From Paraburkholderia ferrariae NBRC 106233 (lineage in GTDB: Bacteria > Pseudomonadota > Gammaproteobacteria > Burkholderiales > Burkholderiaceae): a stretch of 64,000 nt of DNA. The translations under genes and the position numbers were made by a program. The notes under the pieces are model-generated. The model was not told the origin of the DNA, searched no databases, and saw nothing but the letters and a program-made list of their open reading frames with translations. Of this stretch, positions 24,780 to 33,982 are shown piece after piece; positions within the stretch are counted from its first letter, which is position 1, and the number at the start of each line of letters is the position of its first letter. Location of the stretch: assembly GCF_000685035.1 (NCBI RefSeq), contig NZ_BAYB01000034.1, positions 39,466-103,465 on the forward strand. Reading direction: 5' to 3'.

Positions 24780-27700
24780 GCGGTTTCAACTTGTCGGCGC
24801 TTGCGGTGCGGGAGCGCTCGGTCACGCTGTTCCTGATCATACTGATTTCCATCGCGGGCACCATTGCCTTCTTCAAGCTGGGGCGGGCCGAAGACCCGCC
24901 GTTCACCGTCAAGTCGATGACGGTCATCACGGCCTGGCCGGGCGCCACCGCGCAGGAAATGCAGGATCAGGTGGCCGAGCCGATCGAGAAGCGCATGCAG
25001 GAGTTGCGCTGGTACGACCGTACCGAGACCTATACGCGTCCGGGGCTGGCCTTCACCACCGTGACCCTGCTCGACAGCACGCCGCCCGCGGACGTGCCCG
25101 AGGAGTTCTACCAGGCGCGCAAAAAGCTTTCCGACGAAGCGGGCAACCTGCCGCCCGGCGTGATCGGTCCGCTCGTCAATGACGAGTATTCCGATGTCAC
25201 ATTCGCACTGTTCGCGCTCAAGGCGAAAGGCGAGCCGCAACGATTGCTGGTGCGCGACGCCGAGGGGCTGCGCCAGCGACTCCTTCATGTGCCGGGCGTC
25301 AAGAAGGTGAACATCATCGGCGAACAGCCCGAACGGATCTATGTGTCGTTCTCGCACGAGCGCCTCGCGACGCTCGGCGTGACGCCGCAGGATATCTTCG
25401 CAGCCCTGAATAACCAGAATGTTCTGACGCCCGCCGGTTCGATCGACACGCAGGGCGCGCAGGTTTTCATTCGTGTCGAAGGCGGTTTCGACAAACTGCA
25501 GACCATCCGCGACACGCCTGTCGTCGTCCAGGGCCGCACGCTGAAACTCTCGGACGTGGCGACCGTCGAGCGCGGTTACGAAGACCCGGCCACGTTCCAG
25601 ATTCGCAACAACGGCGAACCGGCGCTGCTGCTCGGCGTCGTGATGCGGGACGGCTGGAACGGGCTCAGCCTCGGGCAGGCGCTCGACAAGGAAGTCGCAT
25701 CGATCAATACCGGGCTGCCGCTCGGCATGAGTCTCACGAAGGTGACCGATCAGGCCGTCAACATCCATTCGGCGATCGACGAGTTCATGGTCAAGTTCTT
25801 CGTCGCGCTGCTCGTCGTGATGGTCGTGAGTTTCGCGAGCATGGGCTGGCGCGTCGGCATCGTGGTGTCGGCTGCGGTGCCGCTGACGCTCGCGGGCGTG
25901 TTCGTCGTCATGGCTGCAACGGGCAAGAGCTTCGACCGCATCACACTGGGTTCGCTGATTCTCGCGCTGGGCCTGCTCGTCGACGACGCGATCATCGCCA
26001 TCGAGATGATGGTCGTGAAAATGGAGGAGGGCTATAGCCGCGTGCAGGCGTCGGCGTATGCGTGGAGCCACACGGCCGCGCCCATGCTCTCGGGCACGCT
26101 GGTCACGGCCGTCGGCTTCATGCCGAATGGCTTCGCGCGCTCGACGGCGGGCGAATACACGAGCAACATGTTCTGGATCGTCGGCATCGCCCTGATTACT
26201 TCGTGGATCGTCGCCGTCGTGTTCACGCCGTATCTCGGCGTCAAGCTGTTGCCCGATATTCCCGTGATCGAAGGCGGTCACGGCGCGATCTACAACACGC
26301 CGAACTACCAGCGCTTTCGCCGCTTCCTCGGGCGCGTGATCAGGCGCAAATGGATGGTCGCGGGGATCGTGGTGGCATCGTTCGTGGTCGCCGTGACCGG
26401 AATGGGACTGGTGAAAAAGCAGTTCTTCCCGACCTCCGATCGCCCTGAAGTGCTCGTGGAAGTGCAGATGCCTTACGGCACGTCGATCGAACAGACCTCC
26501 GCGGCGACGGAAAAAGTCGAGGCGTGGCTCGCGAAGCAGCCGGAAGCGAAGATCGTGACCTCCTACATTGGAGCGGGCGCACCTCGCTTCTATCTGGCCA
26601 TGTCGCCGGAACTGCCCGATCCCTCCTTCGCGAAGATGGTGATCCGCACGAATGACGAGAAGCAGCGCGAGGCGCTCAAATTCCGCCTGCGCAAAGCCAT
26701 TGCCGAGGGTCTTGTGCCCGGGGCGCAGGTTCGCGTCACCCAGCTCGTGTTCGGCCCTTACTCGCCTTACCCCGTTGCGTTCAGGGTCATGGGCCCGGAC
26801 GCCCAGACCTTGCGCACCATCGCCGCGCAGGTCGAACGGACCATGGACGCCAGTCCGATGATGCGAACGGTGAACACCGACTGGGGCCCGCGCGTTCCCA
26901 CGGTGCATTTCACGCTCGATCAAAATCGGCTCGGGGCGTTTGGCCTGACGTCGAGTTCGGTCGCGCAGCAACTGCAATTCCTCCTGACCGGCATTCCCGT
27001 CACGCACGTGCGCGAGGACATTCGTTCGGTGGAACTCGTCGCGAGGTCGGCGGGCGAGATCCGGCTCGATCCGCAGCGTATCGACGGATTTACGCTGATC
27101 GGCGCGGCGGGTCAGCGCGTGCCGCTCTCGCAGGTGGGCAAGATCGACATCCGCATGGAAGATCCGATTCTGCGCCGACGTGACCGGACGCCGACGATCA
27201 CCGTGCGTGGCGATATCGCGGAGGGACTGCAGCCGCCCGATGTATCGACGGCGATGCTGGCGCAACTTCAGCCCATTATCGCGAAGCTGCCGGAGGGCTA
27301 CCGGATCGAGGAGGCCGGGTCCATCGAGGAAGCCAGCAAGGCGACGAAGGCGCTCGCGCCGCTGTTTCCGATCATGATCGCGCTGACGCTGCTCATCATC
27401 ATTTTTCAGACGCGCTCGATTGCCGCGACCCTGATGGTGTTTGCGACCAGTCCGCTGGGGCTGATTGGCGTCGTGCCGACGCTGCTGCTGTTCAACCAGC
27501 CCTTCGGGATCAATGCGCTGGTGGGGCTCATCGCGCTCTCGGGCATCCTGATGCGCAACACGCTCATTCTGATCGGCCAGATCGAAGAGAACACGCACCT
27601 AGGCATGGCGCCGTTCGACGCGGTGGTGGAGGCCACCATCCAGCGCTCGAGGCCGGTGATTCTGACCGCGCTCGCCGCGATGCTGGCCTTCATCCCGTTG

Positions 27701-27874
27701 ACGCATTCCGTGTTCTGGGGCACGTTGGCTTATACGCTGATTGGCGGGACATTCGCGGGGACGATTCTGACGCTGGTGTTTCTGCCTGCGATGTATTCGA
27801 TCTGGTTCAAGATCCGGCCCGAGGCAGGGGAAAGCCACCCCGCGCTCGAATCCAGCGCCGACACGATTACCTAG
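24776..27874 (+). CDS. RND family efflux inner-membrane transporter
   Basis: The 1032-residue proton-driven pump has the RND layout: TM1 near residues 12-32, a large periplasmic loop, TM2-6 at about 335-470, a second loop, and TM7-12 at the C terminus. The proton-relay Asp pair is visible in LGLLVDDAIIAIEMM. The PPFTVKSMTVITAWPGA and YDRTETYTRPG segments place it in the AcrB-like multidrug/organic compound group rather than the metal (CusA) group. Overlaps the MFP gene by four bases. Substrate not known. Confidence 0.94.
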   Translation: MSGFNLSALAVRERSVTLFLIILISIAGTIAFFKLGRAEDPPFTVKSMTVITAWPGATAQEMQDQVAEPIEKRMQELRWYDRTETYTRPGLAFTTVTLLDSTPPADVPEEFYQARKKLSDEAGNLPPGVIGPLVNDEYSDVTFALFALKAKGEPQRLLVRDAEGLRQRLLHVPGVKKVNIIGEQPERIYVSFSHERLATLGVTPQDIFAALNNQNVLTPAGSIDTQGAQVFIRVEGGFDKLQTIRDTPVVVQGRTLKLSDVATVERGYEDPATFQIRNNGEPALLLGVVMRDGWNGLSLGQALDKEVASINTGLPLGMSLTKVTDQAVNIHSAIDEFMVKFFVALLVVMVVSFASMGWRVGIVVSAAVPLTLAGVFVVMAATGKSFDRITLGSLILALGLLVDDAIIAIEMMVVKMEEGYSRVQASAYAWSHTAAPMLSGTLVTAVGFMPNGFARSTAGEYTSNMFWIVGIALITSWIVAVVFTPYLGVKLLPDIPVIEGGHGAIYNTPNYQRFRRFLGRVIRRKWMVAGIVVASFVVAVTGMGLVKKQFFPTSDRPEVLVEVQMPYGTSIEQTSAATEKVEAWLAKQPEAKIVTSYIGAGAPRFYLAMSPELPDPSFAKMVIRTNDEKQREALKFRLRKAIAEGLVPGAQVRVTQLVFGPYSPYPVAFRVMGPDAQTLRTIAAQVERTMDASPMMRTVNTDWGPRVPTVHFTLDQNRLGAFGLTSSSVAQQLQFLLTGIPVTHVREDIRSVELVARSAGEIRLDPQRIDGFTLIGAAGQRVPLSQVGKIDIRMEDPILRRRDRTPTITVRGDIAEGLQPPDVSTAMLAQLQPIIAKLPEGYRIEEAGSIEEASKATKALAPLFPIMIALTLLIIIFQTRSIAATLMVFATSPLGLIGVVPTLLLFNQPFGINALVGLIALSGILMRNTLILIGQIEENTHLGMAPFDAVVEATIQRSRPVILTALAAMLAFIPLTHSVFWGTLAYTLIGGTFAGTILTLVFLPAMYSIWFKIRPEAGESHPALESSADTIT

Positions 27875-27893
27875 ATGTTTCCGCTTGTGGCCC

Positions 27894-27913
27894 GGCTCCG
27901 ATCAACCGGAGCC
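27894..27913. terminator. Stem-loop after the RND operon
   Basis: GGCTCCG-ATCAAC-CGGAGCC forms a 7-bp stem 20 bp after the RND stop codon. No T-tract follows, so termination strength is uncertain. It overlaps the stop of the small minus-strand frame at 27902. The rest of the gap 27875-28279 is AT-rich from about 28150 to 28245, which may mark a junction or a promoter area. Confidence 0.4.
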
Positions 27914-28132
27914 CAGGTCGGCTGGCACGCGCAGGCGGGCTAGCTGGCTGTACACCATCTGGTGCTGAACAGGCAGGCCATCGGCGATCCGGGCGCCGAA
28001 GCGGGCAGTCTGCGTGGCCGGGTCGAGGTAAGGGAACGCGTCACCCGGGCATGCTTCGACACGAGCGAACGCCTCTCCGAAGCGCCTCGCATACTCGGGC
28101 GGAAGGGCGTTGCCGTTCCGCTCGCGAAACAT
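27902..28132 (-). CDS. Possible small gene or gene end, unknown function
   Basis: An open frame of 76 codons with GC-rich third positions, reading FRERNGNALPPEYARRFGEA, then a DAFPYLDPATQTARFGARIA stretch. I recognise no family. It has no good ribosome site, and the frame is open upstream into AT-rich DNA, so it may be the 3' remnant of a longer gene cut by the rearrangement at about 28.15 kb. Codon pattern favours real coding ancestry. Confidence 0.35.
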   Translation of the reverse strand: MFRERNGNALPPEYARRFGEAFARVEACPGDAFPYLDPATQTARFGARIADGLPVQHQMVYSQLARLRVPADLGSG

Positions 28133-28279
28133 GGTGTGTCCGTCGAAAATGCGAAGTTCGATTTAGTTAGACTCCAGTATTTAACATAACATAATTTATC
28201 AATATTTTTTGTGTTACGGCTTTTTATATGATGAGCAAAGGCTGCGAATGCCTGATAACCAGGCACCGCATGTGACGCA

Positions 28280-29254
28280 TTATGTTTTGCAGAAGCTTCG
28301 TCCACGCTCCAGAGCACCTTGGCAATCGGCAACAATACGCCCGATCAGCTCAGCGCAAGTCGGTATATCGCGGATAAGGCCAACCACCTGGCTTGCCCAG
28401 ACGAGCCCGTTGTCGACCTCGCCACTTTCCAGTGCTGAACGTCCGCGTACCCCAGATACAAGCGGCTGGACATCGCTAAACTCACACCCACCCGGACGCC
28501 GCTCCAGTGCGACGACTTCGTTCGAGATCGCGTTCTTGAGCACGCGGCCGCTATTGTGAAGCGTGCGGAAAATCAGTTGCGTGTCGCGCTCGCTAGCCGC
28601 CAGTAACGCTTCCTTGATAGCGCGATGGATCGGTGCCTCCTCAGTTGCGCAAAAGCGGGTTCCCATGTTGACGCCCTCCGCTCCGAGCATCAATGCAGCG
28701 GCCAGACCCCGCCCATCGGCAATCCCTCCCGACGCGATCAGAGGGATCTTCACCTGGTCGGCAGCCGCGGCAAACAGCACAAGACCGCCGACATCATCCT
28801 CACCAGGGTGCCCCGCGCACTCAAACCCATCAATCGAGATCGCATCCACGCCGTTGCGCTCGGCCGACAGCGCGTGTCGTACCGACGTGCACTTGTGGAC
28901 AATCTTTACGCCCGCTGCTTTAGCTTTGTCAATAAACGTCTTTGGATTATTGCCGGCTGTCTCCAGGACCTTCACGCCGCTTTCGATCGCCGCATCCAGA
29001 TAGGCCTCGTACGGCGGCGGATTGGATGATGGCAGAATCGTCAGGTTCACGCCGAACGGATTGTCGGTCAATTCGCGACACCGCCGGATTTCGGCAGCAA
29101 GCGCCTCGGGAGATGGCTGGGTAAGGCTCGTTAGCACGCCAAGGCCACCTGCGTTGGACACGGCTGACGCAAGTTCGGCGCGTCCAACCCACTGCATGCC
29201 CCCCTGGATGATCGGATAACGAATCCCCAACAATTCGGTAACTCTGGTCTTCAT
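28280..29254 (-). CDS. NAD(P)H-dependent flavin oxidoreductase (nitronate monooxygenase family)
   Basis: The 324-residue FMN protein has a TIM-barrel layout with the family's N-terminal RYPIIQGGMQWVGRAELASA, the central HKCTSVRHALSAERNGVDA, the catalytic-region GFECAGHPGEDDVG and the phosphate-binding ASGGIADGRGLAAALMLGAEGV, GTRF. Members act as nitronate monooxygenases or NADH:quinone reductases; those in lipid clusters often have unknown substrates. AGGA precedes the ATG. Last gene of a minus-strand unit with enoyl-CoA hydratase, an SDR and a broken acyl-CoA dehydrogenase. Confidence 0.88.
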   Translation of the reverse strand: MKTRVTELLGIRYPIIQGGMQWVGRAELASAVSNAGGLGVLTSLTQPSPEALAAEIRRCRELTDNPFGVNLTILPSSNPPPYEAYLDAAIESGVKVLETAGNNPKTFIDKAKAAGVKIVHKCTSVRHALSAERNGVDAISIDGFECAGHPGEDDVGGLVLFAAAADQVKIPLIASGGIADGRGLAAALMLGAEGVNMGTRFCATEEAPIHRAIKEALLAASERDTQLIFRTLHNSGRVLKNAISNEVVALERRPGGCEFSDVQPLVSGVRGRSALESGEVDNGLVWASQVVGLIRDIPTCAELIGRIVADCQGALERGRSFCKT

Positions 29255-29369
29255 ATCGTTCCTGCCTGCTCAAAAATGTCCGGGACTCGTGTTCCGGTAA
29301 TAGATTTCGTTGCCAACGGAACCCGGTTGCGCCAAAGAGTGCATGTCACTGCCGGGCAAACGGCAAGGA

Positions 29370-30158
29370 CTATCGTCCGGAAAACACCGGCGCACGCTTG
29401 GCAAAAAACGCCGCAATCGCCTCCTGAAAGTCCTCCGTTTGGGTGCTTGCCTTGAAGGCGTCCCGTTCGGAGTCAAGGTGAGTCGCGAGATCATGCTCAA
29501 ATGCACTCCGCGTCAGCCGTTTCATGCGGCCATATGCCAGAGTTGGCCCAGTTGCCAACCGACGCGCAAGCGCGAAAGCCTCATCCTGAAGCCCGGCCTC
29601 TGGAACGACACGATTGACGACTCCGAGCCGCAGTGCCTCGGCCGCATCGAACGTCTCCGACAGCAAGGCGATTTCCATGGCGTGGCGCAATCCGACTATC
29701 CGCGGCAAGCTCCACGAACCCGACACATCGCAGCTGGCCCCCACGTTTGCATAGGCGAGATTGAAACGCGCGCCCTCTGCGGCAACCACAAGGTCGCAGG
29801 CCAGCACAAGGCTCAAGCTGCCGCCCGCAACCGCACCCTGCACTGCGGCGATGACTGGCGCATCAAGCTTGACCAGCAACTTGATGCCCTCGTGCATGCA
29901 GCGGATGAGCTCTTCGGCTGCGGTCGCTCCACCGTCCCGCAGAGCCGCGAGATCGCCGCCGACCCCGAATGCGCGCCCTTCGCCCCTGATGACGACCGCC
30001 CGGATGCTGCGATCCGCAGCTATCCCCTCGCATGCGGCAAGGAACGCGGCCGCAGTGGGAACATCCAGCGCGTTCATCGCATCGGTTCGATTAAACACAA
30101 CGCTCGCCACTGCACCGTCACGTACGACTACAACCAGATCTGTTCCGTTTGCACTCAT
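29370..30158 (-). CDS. Enoyl-CoA hydratase/isomerase (crotonase superfamily)
   Basis: The 262-residue product has crotonase features: oxyanion-hole segment GEGRAFGVGGDL (about residue 65), second oxyanion glycine in AAVQGAVAGGSLSLVLACDLV, and Asp in the GASCDVSGSWSLPRIVG active-site loop. The PaaG-like C terminus ends in an AIAAFFAKRAPVFSG motif. A perfect AGGAGG precedes the ATG. It lies 10 bp after the HSD10-like SDR on the same strand, so both probably act in the same beta-oxidation route. Confidence 0.9.
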   Translation of the reverse strand: MSANGTDLVVVVRDGAVASVVFNRTDAMNALDVPTAAAFLAACEGIAADRSIRAVVIRGEGRAFGVGGDLAALRDGGATAAEELIRCMHEGIKLLVKLDAPVIAAVQGAVAGGSLSLVLACDLVVAAEGARFNLAYANVGASCDVSGSWSLPRIVGLRHAMEIALLSETFDAAEALRLGVVNRVVPEAGLQDEAFALARRLATGPTLAYGRMKRLTRSAFEHDLATHLDSERDAFKASTQTEDFQEAIAAFFAKRAPVFSGR

Positions 30159-30168
30159 ATTGCACCTC

Positions 30169-30936
30169 CTATTTCGCAGCCATCCGGATCGCTCCGTCCA
30201 GTCGGATCACCTCGCCGTTGAGCATCGCGTTCTCGATGATGGATTGCACGAGTTGTGCATATTCACGCGGTCGGCCAAGTCTCGGCGGAAACGGCACCTG
30301 CTGCCCAAGCGAGGCCTGCACGTTTGAAGGGAGTCCCATCAACATTGGTGTCTCAAAAATGCCAGGTGCGATGGTCATCACACGAATACCGTACGTGGCG
30401 AGTTCTCGTGCAATCGGCAGCGTCATGCCAACGACGCCAGCCTTCGACGCAGAATAGGCCGCCTGTCCGATCTGTCCATCGAATGCGGCGATAGACGCGG
30501 TGCAGATCACGACACCACGTTCGCCATCTTCATTCGGCTCGTTGTCGCGCATTGCCGAGGCGGCAAGGCGGATTACGTTGAAGGTACCGACCAGGTTGAT
30601 TTCGAGAGCGCGGGCGAAGCTCTGCAATGCATGCGGCCCTTGCCTTCCCAGTACTTTCTCGCCCGGCGCGACGCCTGCACAGCAAATGACGCCGTGCAGT
30701 CCCCCGAACCCGGTGACCGATTGCGTGACCGCGTTCTGCACGGAAGCCTCATCGGTGACGTCGGTACGTACGAACCGTACATCACCGCCCAACTCGGCCA
30801 CGTGCGCATCGCCCGCCTCGCTATTCAGATCCGCGAGTACCACATGGCCACCGCGAGCCAGAATCATCCGCGCGGTTGCAGCACCCAGCCCGCTCGCTCC
30901 GCCAGTAATGAGGAAAGTCTTGCCTTGAATATCCAT
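30169..30936 (-). CDS. 3-hydroxyacyl-CoA dehydrogenase, SDR type (HSD17B10-like)
   Basis: The 255-residue SDR closely follows the HSD10/3-hydroxy-2-methylacyl-CoA dehydrogenase pattern: GKTFLITGGASGLGAATA, then DLNSEAGD after the cofactor motif, GVICCAGVAPGEKVLG, TASIAAFDGQIGQAAYSASK with catalytic Tyr and Lys, and APGIFETPML. Such enzymes oxidise (branched) 3-hydroxyacyl-CoA with NAD. The start at 30936 is chosen over 30972 on homology. It is flanked by an enoyl-CoA hydratase and a broken acyl-CoA dehydrogenase. Confidence 0.88.
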   Translation of the reverse strand: MDIQGKTFLITGGASGLGAATARMILARGGHVVLADLNSEAGDAHVAELGGDVRFVRTDVTDEASVQNAVTQSVTGFGGLHGVICCAGVAPGEKVLGRQGPHALQSFARALEINLVGTFNVIRLAASAMRDNEPNEDGERGVVICTASIAAFDGQIGQAAYSASKAGVVGMTLPIARELATYGIRVMTIAPGIFETPMLMGLPSNVQASLGQQVPFPPRLGRPREYAQLVQSIIENAMLNGEVIRLDGAIRMAAK

Positions 30937-30949
30937 GTAATACCTGCCC

Positions 30950-31460
30950 TTAGCCTGTGTAGATGCGTCCAAAAATATTGCGTGCTATGACCCATTTCTG
31001 GATCTCGTTCGCTCTCTCGTAGATTTCGCCGATCTTCGCGTCGCGATAGATCGATTCCAGCGGCATCAGCTCCGATGTGGCAGACAGTTCGCGCACAAAG
31101 CCATACGCTCCGCACACCTGGATCGCATCATGTGCAACATCTACCGCCAGTCGGCTCCCTGTGAGCTTGGCCATCGCAGCCTCCACTTCCGCGTTGCCCT
31201 CGACCGCATGATCGAACGCTGCCTGCGCCATCGCGACGCCGATTGCTCCGATGCCCATTCGCCCGAGCGCGAGCGCACCCAACGCCACCCGCAGACCACC
31301 GTTTTCAGCACCTGTCACGTGGTCGTCGGGAACGAAGACTTTGTCAAACACCACGTCGGACGTCAGTTGGGCGGGGTTACCCATCTTGAATCTGGCGCGT
31401 CTCGTCGGGCAACCAGGTGTCGTGAAATAACGTATCCGCTCTGCGGACGGCCTGGACCAT
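30950..31460 (-). pseudogene. Acyl-CoA dehydrogenase with large internal deletion
   Basis: From the ATG at 31460 (GGAGA upstream) the frame reads ADTLFHDTWLPDETRQIQDG, a normal N terminus, and stops at once. In another frame the DNA continues with NPAQLTSDVVFDKVFVPDD, a mid-protein segment, and then 120 residues of a normal C-terminal alpha-helical domain, with QVCGAYGFVRE and YERANEIQKWVIAR. About 190-200 residues are missing between the two parts and the frame is shifted. The 3' portion is 13 bp from the SDR gene, so the ancestral gene led this operon. Confidence 0.85.
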
Positions 31461-31689
31461 GGGGTGTCTCCTGAAATAATGAAATTCGCCCCTTGCCGCG
31501 CGACGGTATGGCGTCAGGCTCGGACGTCGTCGCGGACGTCACAACGAGTCATTTCCGATAAGGTAAAGAGTCGCAGGCGAACTCCCCCCATACTTTGGTC
31601 TTGTCCGAGGGCAGTCCACCTCGGCGATCCTTAGAACCAAGATGAGCCGGGCACACACCGGCATCACAACAGTCTTAAGGAGACTCAGA

Positions 31690-33267
31690 ATGACGTGCAC
31701 GATGATCGATCAGTTGGCGTCCGCGGCGCAGCGCGCGCCGGATGCGCCCTATTCCTTCTACGAAGATCGGATCACGACGTTTGGGGAACTCTGGTCACGG
31801 TCGCGACGCGTGGCAGGTGCACTGCGCCAGATGGGCATTCCGCAGGGGCAGCGTGTCGCTTATCTGGGCAAGAACACCGACCGTCTCATAGAAATCATTT
31901 TTGGTGCGGCGATCGCCCGCAATACCTGCGTTGTGCTGAACTGGCGACTCGCCATGCCCGAATGGCGAGATGTACTTATCGATAGCGGCGCCACTGTGAT
32001 CTTCGCCGATTTCGAATTCGTTGAGCACGCGCGCCGGCTTGCCGATCAGGTCGGCGCCGTAACCCGGATCGTCTCGATCGACCTATCGGCGTTACCGGAC
32101 GACGCGCGCGTCGTCGACTACGACGCGATGGTCGACTCCGCCCCCACTCTCGAACCGGTCGACATCGACCCCGAAGACGATTTCCTGCAGCTTTACACGA
32201 GCGGCACCACCGGCAAACCCAAGGGCGTACCGCAGACGCACGCAATGCATCTGTCGCAGCTCGCACAATGGGAGTCTCGCTTGGGGCCATTTCCGGCAGG
32301 CGAGCGTTTTCTGGTATTCATGCCACTGTTTCACGCAGCCGGCATCACCTACCCGCTTTTCGCGATCAGCTACGGTACGCAAGTGGAAATCCACCGCGCC
32401 CCCGTCCCGGAAAGGATCGTCGAAGCACTCAACTCCGGGCGAATTTCGTCGATGGTTGTGGTACCGACCATTCTCGCGATACTACTCCCTCACCTGAAAC
32501 CCGGCGCCTTCCCGGCGCTTAAACGGCTCCACTACGGGGCTTCGGGAATCAGCCGGGACCTGCTGCAAAAAACAATGGATGTGCTCAAGTGCGATCTCGC
32601 CCAGATCTATGCCGCAACTGAAACCACGGCCGCGTTGACAATCCTGACGCCTGATGATCATCGCCGCGACAATGGTGCGTTGTGGTCGTCGGCCGGCAAG
32701 CCCGGTGCGGGCGCGCGTGTCCGAATTGTAAGTACCGCCGGCGGCCGCGATCTGCCGCCCGGCGAAACCGGGGAAATCCTGATTCAATCAGGCTCAATCT
32801 TGCGGGGATACTGGCGCAACGAGGCCGCCACGCGTGAGGTGCTGGTTGACGGTTGGTACCGGACCGGTGACCTCGGTTATGTCGACGCGGAAGGCTACTG
32901 CTATGTGGTCGATCGCTTCAAGGACATGATCATCTCGGGTGGCGAGAACGTCTACTCCTCGGAAGTCGAAAACATGCTAGCCGAGTTCCCGGAACTGGCC
33001 GAGTATGCCATCGTAGGCGTGCCCGATCCGCAGTGGGGAGAAATCGTCACTGCATGTGTCACTTATAAACCCGGTGCCCACCACTTGACGCTCGAAGAGT
33101 TGCAATCGCGCATGCGCGATCAACTCGCGGGCTATAAGGTTCCCCGTCGGCTCGAGGTGTTTTCCGCACTGCCGCGCAATCCGATGGGCAAGCTGCAAAA
33201 ACACGCGTTGCGCAACGCAATCCGCGATCGCAACGACCAGCGGGTTGCCTCGGAAGCACAGGGCTAG
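31690..33267 (+). CDS. Acyl-CoA synthetase (AMP-forming; AlkK-like role)
   Basis: Activates a fatty or aryl-alkyl acid with ATP and CoA. The 525-residue ANL enzyme shows the P-loop-like LQLYTSGTTGKPKGV (about residues 173-187), the A5 motif IYAATETTAALT, the GWYRTGDLGYVD motif and the hinge DRFKDMIISGGENVYS, with the catalytic Lys in NPMGKLQK. The ATG at 31690 has AAGGAG seven bases upstream; an in-frame ATG at 31642 lacks one. Divergent from the SDR/hydratase/flavin-oxidoreductase unit across a 229-bp promoter gap. The substrate cannot be read from the sequence. Confidence 0.92.
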   Translation: MTCTMIDQLASAAQRAPDAPYSFYEDRITTFGELWSRSRRVAGALRQMGIPQGQRVAYLGKNTDRLIEIIFGAAIARNTCVVLNWRLAMPEWRDVLIDSGATVIFADFEFVEHARRLADQVGAVTRIVSIDLSALPDDARVVDYDAMVDSAPTLEPVDIDPEDDFLQLYTSGTTGKPKGVPQTHAMHLSQLAQWESRLGPFPAGERFLVFMPLFHAAGITYPLFAISYGTQVEIHRAPVPERIVEALNSGRISSMVVVPTILAILLPHLKPGAFPALKRLHYGASGISRDLLQKTMDVLKCDLAQIYAATETTAALTILTPDDHRRDNGALWSSAGKPGAGARVRIVSTAGGRDLPPGETGEILIQSGSILRGYWRNEAATREVLVDGWYRTGDLGYVDAEGYCYVVDRFKDMIISGGENVYSSEVENMLAEFPELAEYAIVGVPDPQWGEIVTACVTYKPGAHHLTLEELQSRMRDQLAGYKVPRRLEVFSALPRNPMGKLQKHALRNAIRDRNDQRVASEAQG

Positions 33268-33514
33268 ATCTCCGTCGGCCGACCACAGGGGTCATTGTTT
33301 TCGCCGGGTAGAAGACGAAACGAACCACGGTCCTGCTGTTCATTTCAATACCGTTCGACGTATTCCCGGCGGCCATAGCGTCTTCCCTCAGATATGACCG
33401 GGCGTGCCAGAACTGCGACACGCTCCGTCAAAACGCTCCCTCGAAGTGGTGAGCCGCTAACAACATAATGCACCTGTAGCTGTAGCACGAGACTGCCACG
33501 TGAAATGAACAACG

Positions 33515-33652
33515 ATGAACAGCCGCAGCACGCGTCAAACGATCGGTGACCTCTTGAGCAGGACCAGCTTGCGCTTTCACGACAAGCTGGCCATCCAATG
33601 CGGGACGACCAGCTGGACATACGGTGAATTCGATTTATTGAGAGTCACGTAA
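33515..33652 (+). pseudogene. 5' stub of a second acyl-CoA ligase gene
   Basis: From an ATG at 33515 the frame reads TIGDLLSRTSLRFHDKLAIQ, then SWTYGEFDLL, and stops at 33652. This is the standard N terminus of AMP-dependent acyl-CoA ligases. The break falls right beside an IS630-family remnant, so insertion or later deletion removed the remaining 90% of the gene. The preceding stretch 33268-33514 shows nothing I can name. Confidence 0.7.
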
Positions 33653-33661
33653 ATCATGACA

Positions 33662-33893
33662 TCACCAAAGCTCGGCTTGTTTCCAGCAGGCAGCGATGAT
33701 CGATTTGCGCTTCTGGCCGCTCTTGAGCTTGCATCGAGCGGTGTGCTTCAGTTCGGCCAGGTTGTTCGGGCAGAAATTCGCCAATGCGTGCCGCTTGAGC
33801 CAAGCCCACAGGTATTCGACTGGATTGAGGTCCGGGGCGTACCCGGGCAGCAGCGCCATCTGGATGGCGCCATCCGTGCCGTCGAGATACCCC
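33662..33893 (-). mobile_element. IS630-family transposase C-terminal remnant
   Basis: The frame reads GYLDGTDGAIQMALLPGYAP, then DLNPVEYLWAWLKRH and NFCPNNLAEL, the third DDE region of IS630-family transposases (the Glu in NPVEYLW is catalytic). A stop precedes the fragment at about 33897. Only about 75 codons remain, the upstream two-thirds of the element being absent, so it is not mobile. It sits between the acyl-CoA ligase stub and the racemase gene. Confidence 0.85.
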
Positions 33894-33982
33894 TACTTCT
33901 GGGTGGGGCGAAAAAAATTGCTTGCCTAAGCTGTATTGCAACGTAACCACAAAACGCTTTAGCACCGTCCACCACTCCTGAT

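Noticed and set aside
24701..27598. 965-codon minus-strand frame opposite the RND transporter gene
   Set aside because: Typical antisense shadow of a GC-rich gene; rich in His, Arg and Asp with no domain.
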